This document shows positions 39,901-51,007 of a stretch of DNA of 64,000 nt, in pieces (within the stretch, counting starts at the first letter, position 1; the number at the start of each line of letters is the position of its first letter). The DNA is from Actinomadura latina NBRC 106108 (GTDB lineage: Bacteria > Actinomycetota > Actinomycetes > Streptosporangiales > Streptosporangiaceae). The notes below the pieces were generated by a model. That model was not told the origin of the DNA and made no database searches. It saw nothing but the letters and a program-made list of their open reading frames with translations. The DNA lies in contig NZ_BCQS01000011.1 of NCBI RefSeq assembly GCF_001552195.1, positions 248,001 to 312,000 of the forward strand. Reading direction: 5' to 3'. Both the position numbers and the translations under genes were made by a program.

Positions 39901-41516
39901 CCGGCACGCTCACCGAGGGCAGGCTCCGGCTGGTGCGCGCGTCCGGCCCGGCCCGTCCGCTGCCGCTCACCGGCGACGACGGCCGGCGCATCCTGCGGGT
40001 CGCGACGCGGGCGTGCCCGCCGCCCGGCGGCGGGAAGGCCCCGCACGCCACCGACCGGGCCGTGCTCGACCGGGCGGAGAACCTGCCCCCCGACGGCCGC
40101 TGGCGGCTGGCGGAGGAGCTGCCCTTCGAGGCCACCCGCGGCTTCTCCGCCTCGCTCGGGTACGACGGCGACCGGGGAGTCATCGCGGTCAAGGGCGCAC
40201 CCGAGGTCCTGCTGGCCAAGTGCGCCCGGGTCCGCGGCTCCGAGCGCGGCCGGCGACGGGACGCGCCGCTCACCGCCGTCCGGCGCCGCGCCGCCGCCGC
40301 GACGGTCCGGCGGCTGGCCGGGCAGGGCCTGCGCGTCCTCGCCATCGCGGAGCGCGCCGTCCCCGACGTCGCCGGGGCGCGCGGCGAGGTCGCCGACCAC
40401 GTCGAGGACCTCACCCTGCTGGGCTTCGTCGGCATCGCCGACCCGCCGCGCCCCACCGCCGAGGAGGCGGTGCACCGGCTGCACGAGGCGGGCGTGCGGG
40501 TCACCATGATCACCGGTGACCACCCGGACACCGCCGCGGCCGTCGCCGCCGAACTCGGCATCCCCGGCGCCGCCCGGGTCGTCACCGGCGCCGAACTCGA
40601 CGCCATGCCGGTCGCCGAACGGCTTCAGGCCGTCCAGCGGGCGGCGGTCTTCGCCCGGGTCTCGCCGGCCCACAAGGTCCGCATCGTGAAGGACCTGCGC
40701 AAGGCGGGACGGGTGGTCGCGATGACCGGCGACGGCGCCAACGACGCCGCCGCCATCCGCCGGGCCGACGTCGGCATCGCGGTGGCCGGACGCAGTTCCA
40801 GCGCGGCCCGGAATGCGGCCGACCTCGTCCTCACGGCGCCCGACACCGCGCTGATCCTGGACGCGCTGCGGGAGGGCCGGGCCCTGTGGCACAGCGTGCG
40901 GGACGCCGCCGCGATCCTCGTCGGCGGCAACGCGGGCGAGGTGGCCTTCACCGTCATCGGAACGGCGCTCGGCGGGAACGCCCCGCTGAGCACGCGCCAG
41001 CTCCTGGTGGTGAACATGCTGACCGACATGCTGCCGTCGCTCGCCGTGGCGATCACTCCGGCCGGTGACGGGCCGGACGCCACGGCGCCGCTCGGCGCGG
41101 CCCCCGTCCGCGGCTTCACCGGCCAGGACATGGGGCGCGTGCTGGCCGTGCGCGGCACCGCGACCGCGGCCGCCGCGCTGGCCTCCTGGCACCTCGGCCG
41201 GCTCACCCGGCTCGTCCCGGGAGGCCGCCGCCGGGCGTCGACGATGGGGCTCGCCGCGCTGGTCGGCGCCCAGCTCGGCCAGACCCTCATCGCCCGCTGG
41301 CACAGCCCCCTGCTGCTGGCCACCTGCGCCGTCTCGGCCGCCGTCCTCTTCGCGATCGTCGAGACGCCCGGGATCAGCCAGTTCTTCGGCTGCACTCCGC
41401 TGGGGCCCGGCGCCTGGACGGTCGTCACCGTCTCGGCGGCCGCGGCGACCCTGGCCGCCGCCGTCGCTCCCCGCGTGCTCCCGTCGGCGGAGGGCGCCGG
41501 TGAGGGCGCGGGATGA
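36915..41516 (+). CDS. Giant P-type ATPase (CtpI-like)
   Basis: A 1533-residue P-type ATPase. GTG 36915 follows GGGAGG at 8 nt; an ATG at 36930 is the alternative. Residues ~60-160 resemble a degenerate HMA-like domain (VWVHGGRAHIQASGLSG). A long degenerate half follows to about residue 690. The working ATPase core then has DEATLTGESVPVDKSV, VPEGLPLVATVSQLA, CFDKTGTLTEG, MITGDHPDTAAAV and MTGDGANDAAAIRRAD. This architecture (over 1500 residues with an inactive N-terminal half) matches mycobacterial CtpI. The ion is unknown. In the second half, N-domain residues are rich in Arg. The promoter region holds only a weak DevR-like box. Confidence 0.88.
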   Translation: MGIPGMSLARTVLAVPDAASRLAVQGAAMGARTTVAGVRTVSAAGKAAGGGVRRTVGSVANLAAGGPGRRVWVHGGRAHIQASGLSGDGQRHRRYARTLTEALRRLDGVDWAEVNAVAGHVLVSYTQDAVDLDTLVGVVEDVEQAHEAGGFDESAHARRPDDDMAWTGAATALVSDCAGAVGAVAGRLLALPPVPSPVRAAVSLADTVPQLRTALERRLGRVRADALLGVANAVVQGAGQGIAPVATDAAHRVFQLYEIRARRDTWRRREPQLAAAGSQPAECGTPAERPCPLPDGPVERAMNRTELADLLGSAGVLLSTRDPSAAAETLLATVPKAARHGREAFAAVLGHDLGRRGVVVLDPGALRRLDRVSAVVIDSAVLCDGELRLLSAVSMSDALDDADVWQAAGAVLAGYGRDDLAGPGPWPAGPGGGTAGWRLERAADAPSGGPADPGGVTLDLLDDRGDRCGRVRAGSSLDRLAEALLSAAHQAADVVVLTEHASTRELLAWGDDSPVAVADMAESVRELQNDGHVVLTVSCGQDHALDAADVGVSVLRGQGLADWRADLVCGPGLAEVWRLLMAVPPARRASDRAAQLALSASALGALLIAGRPRRRVRRGPLRRVTGSWQDVPPVHAASLSAMLANAVSARRLDHRPPPPSVVRDSWHAFTAAEAYRRLVPAAAGAEAAPPRRKAPGPAGAVLRLAAAVRKELDDPLTPVLALGAAASAVVGSSVDAALVAGVMTGNALIGAAQRMRAESALGELMLTQRIHARRLNAPPESAGPKSFARLRTADSDRVTADRLCTGDVILLRSEDVVPADARLLWAESLEVDEATLTGESVPVDKSVEPSPGADPADRHCMVYEGTTVVAGDAVALVVATADATETGRAAALAGAADTSASMQTRLAELTRQALPATALGGAAVTVLGMLRGLPLRRALGSGVAVAVAAVPEGLPLVATVSQLAAARRLSRLGVLVRSTGALEALGRVDTLCFDKTGTLTEGRLRLVRASGPARPLPLTGDDGRRILRVATRACPPPGGGKAPHATDRAVLDRAENLPPDGRWRLAEELPFEATRGFSASLGYDGDRGVIAVKGAPEVLLAKCARVRGSERGRRRDAPLTAVRRRAAAATVRRLAGQGLRVLAIAERAVPDVAGARGEVADHVEDLTLLGFVGIADPPRPTAEEAVHRLHEAGVRVTMITGDHPDTAAAVAAELGIPGAARVVTGAELDAMPVAERLQAVQRAAVFARVSPAHKVRIVKDLRKAGRVVAMTGDGANDAAAIRRADVGIAVAGRSSSAARNAADLVLTAPDTALILDALREGRALWHSVRDAAAILVGGNAGEVAFTVIGTALGGNAPLSTRQLLVVNMLTDMLPSLAVAITPAGDGPDATAPLGAAPVRGFTGQDMGRVLAVRGTATAAAALASWHLGRLTRLVPGGRRRASTMGLAALVGAQLGQTLIARWHSPLLLATCAVSAAVLFAIVETPGISQFFGCTPLGPGAWTVVTVSAAAATLAAAVAPRVLPSAEGAGEGAG

Positions 41517-41558
41517 CGTGGGCCGGATGACGTGGGCGGGAGCCGCGCGGGGGGCGAC

Positions 41559-42470
<912 letters not shown>

Positions 42471-42474
<4 letters not shown>

Positions 42475-43361
42475 ACACGATCATCGTCGGGGTGGACGGT
42501 TCGGAGCCGAGCCTGCTCGCCGTGGACTGGGCCGCCGCCGAGGCCGCCCGCCGGGACGCGCCGCTGCACCTCGTGCACGCCGTCCCGCCCTGGCTGCTCG
42601 ACGTCCCGGACGATCCGGACGCCGCCGAGATGCGCAAGCGGATCCTGGACGGCGGCCGGGAGATCGTCGACACCGGCGTGGCCCGCGCCCGCGCCCGCGT
42701 GCCCGGCCTCGAGGTGACGGGCGAGCAGGCCGGCGGCCAGCCCGCGCGAGCCCTCATCGAGAGGGCCGCCGGCGCGGTCCTGCTGGTGACTGGATCGCGC
42801 GGAAAGGGCGGGCTGACCGGCCTGGCCCTGGGCTCGGTGGCGATGCAGACCGCCTCCCACGCGCCCTGCCCGGCCGTGGTCGTGCGCGCGAACGGGCGGA
42901 CGGCGTACGGCGAGATCGTCGTCGGCGTGGACGGGTCGCGGGCCAACGAGGCCGCGGTCGGGTTCGCCTTCGAGGAGGCTTCGCTGCGGGGCGCGCGGCT
43001 GCGGGCGCTGCTGGCCTGGTCGCATCCGGCCTCCACCGGCCCCGGCGACATGCAGCCGCTCGTCTACGACCGGGACATCGTCGAGGCGGAGGAGAAGCGC
43101 GTCCTGGCCGAGTCGCTCGCCGGCTGGCGCGCCAAGTACCCCGACGTGGAGGTCGTGCCCGAGGCCGTCCGCGGCCGGGCGGTGCGCGCCCTGGCCGAGG
43201 CGTCCGTGCACGCGGACCTGCTGGTGGTCGGCTCGCGCGGGCGCGGCGGCTTCACCGGGCTCCTGCTGGGGTCGGTCGGCCACGCGATGCTGCACCGCGC
43301 GCACTGCCCCGTCGCGGTGATCCGCCCCGACCCGCCGGCATCGGCGGACGGGAGCCGGTGA
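42471..43361 (+). CDS. Tandem universal stress protein 1
   Basis: A 296-residue protein with two Usp domains (about 1-145 and 150-290). Both carry an ATP-binding signature: GSRGKGGLTGLALGSV in the first and GSRGRGGFTGLLLGSVGHA in the second, with VGVDGS starting each half. Tandem Usp proteins with intact G-x2-G-x9-G(S/T) loops, such as Rv2623, are ATP-binding members of the mycobacterial DosR regulon linked to dormancy. The start overlaps the flavodoxin stop by 4 nt. The second Usp gene follows 100 bp downstream with its own DevR-like box. Confidence 0.92.
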
Positions 43362-43379
43362 CCGTCGTCCTCCGAGGCT

Positions 43380-43393
43380 GGGACCTTCGGCCG
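43380..43393. promoter_or_regulatory. DevR-like box upstream of Usp 2
   Basis: GGGACCTTCGGCCG matches the consensus in 13 of 14 positions and lies 68 bp before the ATG at 43462. Confidence 0.7.
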
Positions 43394-43461
43394 CAGAAAG
43401 CGGGAGGGCTCCGCCCTAGCGTCGGAGATGAACGTGAACGATGACTCCGGAAGGATGACCG

Positions 43462-44295
43462 ATGTCAGCTCCGATCGTCGTGGGAATCGATGGCTCGGCG
43501 CACGCGTGGCGGGCGCTGGACTGGGCGGCGGACCGCGCTGTCCGCCACCGGCTGCCGCTGGTGCTGGTGCACGGTTCGCGTGCCCTCCTGGACGAGGGGA
43601 CGATCCCCCCGGACGCACTGCGCCGATTGGTCGCCGAACGCGAGGATCTGCTGGGCGAGGCCCGGCAGTACGCGTTGAAGCTGCACCCCGAGCTCGACGT
43701 CCAGGTGCGGCTGGTGCCGGCCGATCCGGGGCGGGCGCTGGTGGAGGAGAGCGAGGACGCCGATCTGGTGACGGTGGGATCGCGCGGCCAGGGCGGTTTC
43801 GAGGGGCTGCTGTTCGGCTCGGTGGGCCTGTACACCGCCGCGCACGCCCGGTGCCCGGTGCTGGTGGTGTCGCGTTCGGCCCCGTACCCGTCCGACGCGC
43901 CGGCGAAGGTCGTGGTCGGTGTCGAGGGGCTGGACGATGAGCGCGCCTTCATCGAGTGGGCGTTCCGGGAGGCCGCCGTGCGGGGTGGGAAGGTCGTGGC
44001 GTTGCACGCGGTGGGCGGGGAGTTCTCCCCGCGCCGCCGGGTGATCGAGAACCTGGAGCTGTCGGAGTCCCTGGCCGGATACCTGGAGCGGTACCCCGAC
44101 GTCGCGGTCGAGCGGCTGGTCTCCGACCGGACTCCCGCCCAGGCGCTGGTGGAGGCGTCGGCGGACGCGGCCCTGGTGGTCGTCGGTGCCCGCCGCCGGC
44201 GCGCGCCGCTGGCCGGGATGGCGCTGGGCCGGGTCAATCACACGGTGCTGCACCATGCGCGGTGCCCGGTGGTCGTCGTCCCCAACCACGACTGA
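43462..44295 (+). CDS. Tandem universal stress protein 2
   Basis: A 277-residue tandem Usp protein. The first half has VGIDGSAHAWRALDWA and the ATP loop GSRGQGGFEGLLFGSVG. The second half starts with VVVGVEGLDDERAF, and its loop is altered (GARRRRAPLAGMALGRVNH), so the second site may not bind ATP. ATG 43462 follows GGAAGGATGACCG. The codon style is richer in GCG/GTG codons than the first Usp, similar to the genes up to 49.8 kb. It is converged upon by the GH65 gene, with a 37-bp gap containing a tandem repeat. Confidence 0.9.
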   Translation: MSAPIVVGIDGSAHAWRALDWAADRAVRHRLPLVLVHGSRALLDEGTIPPDALRRLVAEREDLLGEARQYALKLHPELDVQVRLVPADPGRALVEESEDADLVTVGSRGQGGFEGLLFGSVGLYTAAHARCPVLVVSRSAPYPSDAPAKVVVGVEGLDDERAFIEWAFREAAVRGGKVVALHAVGGEFSPRRRVIENLELSESLAGYLERYPDVAVERLVSDRTPAQALVEASADAALVVVGARRRRAPLAGMALGRVNHTVLHHARCPVVVVPNHD

Positions 44296-44320
44296 GCCCG
44301 TCCGCGTGAGCCCGTCCGCG
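44293..44320. repeat. Perfect 14-bp tandem duplication at the end of Usp 2
   Basis: TGAGCCCGTCCGCG occurs twice in direct succession (44293-44306 and 44307-44320); the first copy includes the TGA stop codon. Seen directly. Confidence 0.9.
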
Positions 44321-44332
44321 GTGCCTGCCGGG

Positions 44333-46750
44333 TCACTCGGCGGACGGGATCGTCCTGCCGTGCTGGAGCGGGCTCTCCCATGATGCACCGGGCTGGATTT
44401 CGACGGTTTCGGACGCGTAGCAGATGTGGATGGGGGAGGCGGCGCTGGGCCGGAGTGTCACGCGGAGCAGGTCCTGCCGGCAGGTCAGGTCGATGCCCCA
44501 GTGGCCCCGGTAGCGGAGCCCGAGGCGGAGTTCGCCGATCGCGGAGGGCAGGCGCGGCTCCAGGTGGAGGGTGCCGCCGTGGGTGGTGATCCCGGCGTGG
44601 CAGCGCTGGACGAGGTCGACGGTGCCCGCCATGGCGCCCAGGTGGACGCCTTCGGGGGTGGTGCCGCGCTGGGCGTCGGTGATGTCGCTGAACAGTGAGT
44701 CCAGGAAGATCCCCCAGGCGGTGTCCCCGTCGGTGTGGGCGAGGATCCAGGCGTGGACCAGTGAGCTGAGCGTGGAGCCGTCGCAGGTGCGCGGCAGGTA
44801 GTAGGCGATGGTCCTGGCGGCCAGGGCGGGGCCGTGCTCGTAGCCGAGCTGCCGCAGGATGCCGTCGAGTTCGCCGGGGGACAGGACGTAGAAGAGCATC
44901 AGGACATCGGCCTGTTTGGACGCCTTGTAGCGGTTGGTGGAGTCGTCCTCGGCTTCGAGGATGCGGTCCAGTCTGCGGATGTCGCCGTATCGCTCCCGGT
45001 AGCCGGCCCAGTCGAGTTCCTCCAGGTCGGCGTAGCCGTCGAACTGGCTGATCACGCCGTCGTGGAACGGGACGTACATCTTTTGTGCGACGTCCTCGAA
45101 GCGGGTGATCTCCTCGCGGGTCAGGGCGAGCCGTTCCCGCAGTTCAGCGCGGCGGTCCTCGGGCAGCAGGGCGAGGGCGTCCAGGGCCCGGCGCAGCACC
45201 CAGACGGTGAGGACGTTGGTGTAGGCGTTGTCGTCCAGACCCGGCTCGTCCCGTCCGGGGTGGGCGTCGTGGTACTCGTCGGGGCCCATGACGCCGTGGA
45301 TCTCGTACCGGTCGGTGGAGCGGTCGTAGGCGGCCAGGTCGGCGAAGAACCGGGCGATCTCCAGCATGATCTCGGTGCCGTGCTCGGCGAGGAACTCGGC
45401 GTCCCCGGTCGCCTCGTAGTAGCGCCAGACGTTGTGGGCGATGGTGAGCCCGACGTGGCGCTGCAGGTGCGAGTGGTCGGGCAGCCACCGGCCCGACCGC
45501 GGGTTGAGGTGGACGCGCTGGGTCTCCTCGCGTCCGTCGGCCGCGCTCTGCCACGGGTACATCGCGCCGCGGTGCCCGACGTCGGCCGCTGCGGCGCGCG
45601 CCTCGGGCAGGCGCCGCCACCGGTACATCAGCAGCGCGCGGGCGATCCCGGGGAACCGCATGGTCAGGAACGGCAGGATGAACAGCTCGTCCCAGAAGAC
45701 GTGGCCGCGGTAGGCCTCGCCGTGCAGGCCGCGGGCGGGGACGCCGACGTCCAGGTCGACGCTGTGCTCCGACACGGTCTGCAGCAGATGGAAGATGTGC
45801 AGGTTGAGGACGCGCTGCACCTCGACGTGGTCGACGCTCAGCTGGCAGCGCCGCCACAGCCGCGACCATGCCAGCGTGTGCCTCTCCAGTAGCAGGTCGA
45901 AGCCGCCGGCCCGGGCGGCGGCCGCCAGGGCCGCCTGGCCGTGCTCTTCGATGGCGCGGTCGCGCGAGGTGAACACGGCGGCGACCTTCTCGATCGTGAC
46001 CGCCTCGCCCGCCTGGAGCTCCACGGTCAGGTTCTGGCCCGTCCAGCCGGCCTCGGTGCGGTGGGTGCGCTTGACCGCGACCGACACCCGGGTACGGGCC
46101 GCCACCGCGATCCCGATCTTCGAGGAGAGCGTCGACGCCCGCAGCAGAAGCATGTCCGGATCACGCGGACGCGGGCTCTCCCCATGGGCCAGGTGCGCCT
46201 GCGGCAGGTTCCGGTACCGCTCGACGCCGGCGTTGACGACGCGTCCGTCGACCGCCGACACGATTTCGGCCGCGCCGCTCCAGTCCTCGGCCACGATGGT
46301 GGTCTCCAGCGCGGCGAGGTGGGGGTCGTCCATGGACACGATCCGGCGCTGGGCCACCCGCGTCGTCCGTCCCTGCGCGTCGCGCACGCGGACCAGGCGG
46401 GTCAGGACGCCGCGCCGCAGATCGAGCTCCTGGCGGTAGGACAGCAGGCGCCCCTCACGCCCGGCGCGGTCGGGGTCGAACCATTCGCCGCCGGCGGCGC
46501 GGAAGGTCAGCGGCAGCCAGTTCGGCATGTTGACCAGGTCGGCGTTGTCGGCGTGCCGCCCGTCCATCTCCACCCGCAGCCGGTCGTAGCATCCCGCGAC
46601 GTAGGTCCCCGGGTAGTGGACGCCGTCAGCGGACGACTCGGGAGCCGCTCCCCGGGTGGCGAAGTGGCCGTTGCCAAGAGTGCACAAGGCCTCCCGCAGC
46701 CCTTCGGCATCGGGAACGTAGTCGTCATAGGACAGGGTCCACCGGTCCAT
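44333..46750 (-). CDS. Glycoside hydrolase family 65 protein (trehalose/kojibiose phosphorylase-like)
   Basis: An 805-residue GH65 enzyme. The N-terminal beta-sandwich begins TLGNGHFATRGAAPES. The (alpha/alpha)6 domain has GHVFWDELFILPFLTM and the general-acid segment HGVMGPDEYHD (Glu), followed by DNAYTNVLTVWVL and KQADVLMLFY; a small C-terminal beta domain ends the protein. Family members phosphorolyse or hydrolyse alpha-glucosides such as trehalose, maltose or kojibiose; the exact substrate cannot be told. In Mycobacterium tuberculosis the DosR-regulated Rv2006 fuses OtsB with a GH65 domain; here the phosphatase part is missing. ATG 46750 follows GGGGAGACACCC. A DevR-like box lies 109 bp upstream. 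Confidence 0.9.
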   Translation of the reverse strand: MDRWTLSYDDYVPDAEGLREALCTLGNGHFATRGAAPESSADGVHYPGTYVAGCYDRLRVEMDGRHADNADLVNMPNWLPLTFRAAGGEWFDPDRAGREGRLLSYRQELDLRRGVLTRLVRVRDAQGRTTRVAQRRIVSMDDPHLAALETTIVAEDWSGAAEIVSAVDGRVVNAGVERYRNLPQAHLAHGESPRPRDPDMLLLRASTLSSKIGIAVAARTRVSVAVKRTHRTEAGWTGQNLTVELQAGEAVTIEKVAAVFTSRDRAIEEHGQAALAAAARAGGFDLLLERHTLAWSRLWRRCQLSVDHVEVQRVLNLHIFHLLQTVSEHSVDLDVGVPARGLHGEAYRGHVFWDELFILPFLTMRFPGIARALLMYRWRRLPEARAAAADVGHRGAMYPWQSAADGREETQRVHLNPRSGRWLPDHSHLQRHVGLTIAHNVWRYYEATGDAEFLAEHGTEIMLEIARFFADLAAYDRSTDRYEIHGVMGPDEYHDAHPGRDEPGLDDNAYTNVLTVWVLRRALDALALLPEDRRAELRERLALTREEITRFEDVAQKMYVPFHDGVISQFDGYADLEELDWAGYRERYGDIRRLDRILEAEDDSTNRYKASKQADVLMLFYVLSPGELDGILRQLGYEHGPALAARTIAYYLPRTCDGSTLSSLVHAWILAHTDGDTAWGIFLDSLFSDITDAQRGTTPEGVHLGAMAGTVDLVQRCHAGITTHGGTLHLEPRLPSAIGELRLGLRYRGHWGIDLTCRQDLLRVTLRPSAASPIHICYASETVEIQPGASWESPLQHGRTIPSAE

Positions 46751-46858
46751 GGGTGTCTCCCCGTGTCGTCGTCCAAGGCCGTCCGCAGGGCATTCCCGGC
46801 ACCGCCACGTTCTCACCGGTCGGCCGGGGCGGGTAGTGCCGGACGGCCCGCCCGGCCC

Positions 46859-46872
46859 GGGACCTTCGGCGG
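46859..46872. promoter_or_regulatory. DevR-like box between GH65 and acg-like genes
   Basis: GGGACCTTCGGCGG lies 109 bp before the GH65 ATG and 86 bp before the divergent acg-like ATG at 46959. With flanking bases it forms part of a longer palindrome ending GGGGTCCCGG. Confidence 0.7.
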
Positions 46873-46958
46873 GGTCCCGGCCGTGGCGGACCTCCGCCTG
46901 CACGTCACCCGGTTTTCGGGTACTGAACCGGAGAGAGCAGACCTGGGAGGGAGCGACC

Positions 46959-47972
46959 ATGCAATACGGCGATGCGGTAGGTCCGTCCGAACAGGTGTCG
47001 GCGGATGTCCGGGAGGCCGTCGAGGACGCGGTGTGGGCACCTTCGGTGCACAACACCCAGCCATGGCGGTTCGGCGTGCGCGGGGCGCGGATCAGCCTGA
47101 GCGCGGACATAGACCGCCGCCTCGACGTGGCAGACCCGGACGGCCGCGAGATGCTGATCGGCTGCGGCGCCGCGCTCTACAACCTGAGAAGCTCGTTGCG
47201 CGCGCTCGGATACACCCCGGATGTGCGGTTGCTTCCCGATCCCGACCGCCCGCACTTGCTGGCCGACGTGAACCTCGAACCGGGGGAGAGCCCGGATGAG
47301 CCGGCCCTGCGCGAGCGCGCGCAGATCCGGCGGCGCCGCACCCACCGGGGCGGATTCCGCGCCGGCCCGCTTCCCACGGGCGTCCTGCCGGCCATGCGGC
47401 AGGACGCCGAAGGGGAGGGCGCTCAGCTGATCGAGGCCGTGGACGTACACGTCAAGGGGGCTTTGGCGGCCCTGACCGACGCGGCCGAGCACGTCCAGGA
47501 GCGCACGCCTGCCTACGCCGCGGAGATCGCCCGCTGGGCGCCTCCGCCGCGGACGTCCCGGGCGGACGGCGTCCAGGAACGCGCCTACCCGCAGCAGCCC
47601 CCGCAGACCACGCCGCATTTCCCGGCGCGGGACTTCGCCCGTGGCCACGGGTGGGGTAAGCAGAGCACGCAGGACGAGGGGGAGGCGCAGGCCGGGGTGA
47701 CGTTGCTGCTGGTCTCCGGCAGCGACGCGCCCGCCGATTGGCTGCGTGCGGGGCAGGCGCTCCAGCGCGCGCTGCTGAGGGCCACGGAGAGCGACCTGTC
47801 GGCGGTCTTCCACACCCAGGCGCTCGAAGTGCCGGAACTGCGCGGGTTCATCCGTGATCGGTTCTGCGGTGGTTCGTACCCGCAGATGCTGCTGAGGCTC
47901 GGCCGGGCCGTGGGTGCGGACCTGGGGTCGGTCCGCCGCCCCGTCGAGGAGGTCATGATCGAAGAACCCTGA
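46959..47972 (+). CDS. Acg-family FMN-binding nitroreductase-like protein (second copy)
   Basis: A 337-residue Acg/Rv3131-type protein with the signature APSVHNTQPWRF, GCGAALYNLRSSLRALG, RRRRTHRGGF and ADWLRAGQALQRALL. It differs from the copy at 24936 mainly in the middle region. The family binds FMN but often lacks classical nitroreductase activity. ATG 46959 follows GGGAGGGAGCGACC. It precedes the DevS-type kinase gene by 58 bp on the same strand, so they may be cotranscribed from the box at 46859. Confidence 0.88.
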   Translation: MQYGDAVGPSEQVSADVREAVEDAVWAPSVHNTQPWRFGVRGARISLSADIDRRLDVADPDGREMLIGCGAALYNLRSSLRALGYTPDVRLLPDPDRPHLLADVNLEPGESPDEPALRERAQIRRRRTHRGGFRAGPLPTGVLPAMRQDAEGEGAQLIEAVDVHVKGALAALTDAAEHVQERTPAYAAEIARWAPPPRTSRADGVQERAYPQQPPQTTPHFPARDFARGHGWGKQSTQDEGEAQAGVTLLLVSGSDAPADWLRAGQALQRALLRATESDLSAVFHTQALEVPELRGFIRDRFCGGSYPQMLLRLGRAVGADLGSVRRPVEEVMIEEP

Positions 47973-47997
47973 GCGGGTGCCATGGTCGCGAAGCTGA

Positions 47998-49779
<1,782 letters not shown>

Positions 49780-49825
49780 GCCCTTCGGGCGGCACCTCAG
49801 CCCCGCCGTTCAGCCTCCGAATTGG

Positions 49826-49839
49826 GGGCCCTTCGTCCC
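49826..49839. promoter_or_regulatory. DevR-like box upstream of the 171-aa unknown gene
   Basis: GGGCCCTTCGTCCC lies 129 bp before the ATG at 49969 and 46 bp after the kinase stop. One change from the 21777 copy. Confidence 0.62.
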
Positions 49840-49968
49840 CTGAGCCGGGACCTCCCTCCCTACCCGCGTGCCGTCTCCGGTCGCGATGGTGGACGTGAGC
49901 GACGGCCTTGACGGGCCGGACGCTCGCGGCGCGACGATGGGCGCGCCGCCACGGGACCTGGAGGGGAC

Positions 49969-50484
49969 ATGACCGGCACAGGTGCTGGCACGGTGGAGGC
50001 GGCGGCCCTGGAGGACCGGCTGCGCGAGCATCACCGGCGCTGCCTGCCGGCGTTGGGCCGGCTCAGGATTCTGGCGAAGGACGGCTGGGAGACGGACATC
50101 GACGTGCGAGCGGCCACCGCCGAGGTCATGGACGAATTGGGCGCCGCCGAGTCGATTCTGCTCGACGCCCTTTCGGGCGGCGTCCGCAGCGATGCCCTCG
50201 CGCATTTCCTGGCCTGCCGTGTCAACCGGCTCGCGGTCGTCGCCGACCATGCCGCCGCGACGGCGGACGCCGGCGACCTGCCCGTGCTGCGACGCCTGCT
50301 CTACCAGTTCCACGCCTTGGCCAAGGCGATGTGGAAAGTGCAGCTGGGACTGCATGAGTCGCGTCCCACGGCCGAAATCGGGCCCGCGTTCACGCCGCCG
50401 GCCGGGTCTGCGCGGCACCGTATCCAGAGCGTCGGCCGATCGGCGGATCGCGAGCCCGTCATCTCCGCCCCCGCCGGCCCGTGA
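49969..50484 (+). CDS. Conserved-looking hypothetical protein (171 aa)
   Basis: I do not recognise this family. The 171-residue protein is predicted almost all helical from residue ~10 to 130, with heptad-like stretches (LEDRLREHHRRCLPALGRL and FHALAKAMWKVQLGLHES). The C-terminal ~40 residues look disordered. It has only two cysteines (in HRRCLPAL and FLACRVNRL). ATG 49969 follows CTGGAGGGGAC. A DevR-like box sits in its upstream region, which ties it to the hypoxia regulon. Its 3' end overlaps the convergent PPOX gene by 26 bp. Confidence 0.6.
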   Translation: MTGTGAGTVEAAALEDRLREHHRRCLPALGRLRILAKDGWETDIDVRAATAEVMDELGAAESILLDALSGGVRSDALAHFLACRVNRLAVVADHAAATADAGDLPVLRRLLYQFHALAKAMWKVQLGLHESRPTAEIGPAFTPPAGSARHRIQSVGRSADREPVISAPAGP

Positions 50485-50857
50485 GGCGCTCGCACGAGAT
50501 GCGGATGAACTCCGTGCCGGGCCCGGTGGCCCACGCCTGGAGAGCCCGGCGGACGCGGTCTCCCGGATCCCGGTCGATCCGGGCCCGTCCGATGACCGTG
50601 ACCGCCCAGCCGGCGGGGCGGACGCCGTCCACGTCGTCGACCTCGAACGCCACGATCGCACCGCGGGTGGCGGCGGCCAGGTTCGTGCGGGGCGGTGCGC
50701 AGAGGACCACGTCCCCGCCGTCGATGACGAACGCGACCGGCATCACCGCCGGCAGTGCCTGCTCGGTGAAGACGACCCTGCCGATCCTCGCCGTGGCCAT
50801 CAGGCGAAGGCACTCGGTCCGTGTCAGGCCCTTCGGGCGGTCAGTCGCATCCTTCAT
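50459..50857 (-). CDS. Pyridoxamine-5'-phosphate-oxidase-like (PPOX) flavin-binding protein
   Basis: A 132-residue split-barrel protein: LMATARIGRVVFTEQALPAV, MPVAFVIDGGDVVLCAPP and GWAVTVIGRARIDRD are typical of the small PPOX-like FMN or F420-binding family that accompanies DevR-type regulons. The catalytic role is unknown; reductases and haem-degrading enzymes share this fold. ATG 50857 is used. Two DevR-like sites lie upstream, in the gap shared with the OmpR-type regulator gene. It overlaps the 49969 gene by 26 bp at the 3' ends. Confidence 0.82.
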   Translation of the reverse strand: MKDATDRPKGLTRTECLRLMATARIGRVVFTEQALPAVMPVAFVIDGGDVVLCAPPRTNLAAATRGAIVAFEVDDVDGVRPAGWAVTVIGRARIDRDPGDRVRRALQAWATGPGTEFIRISCERLTGRRGRR

Positions 50858-50935
50858 GACTCCATCGTCCGCCGTGGAGCCACGTGCGGCAGGGGGCCAA
50901 CGTCACCGGAGCCGATGCCGTCCTGCCGTGGCCTG

Positions 50936-50949
50936 GGGGCGAACGTCCC
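50936..50949. promoter_or_regulatory. DevR-like box between PPOX and OmpR-type regulator genes
   Basis: GGGGCGAACGTCCC (reverse complement GGGACGTTCGCCCC) lies 79 bp before the PPOX start and 59 bp before the divergent ATG at 51008. A weaker GGGGCCAACGTCAC is at 50893-50906, only 36 bp before the PPOX start. Confidence 0.6.
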
Positions 50950-51007
50950 GTCCGGAGCGGGCCGTTCGCCTCTCGGGGAACCGGCGGGGCGGGGATAGAC
51001 AGGGTGT

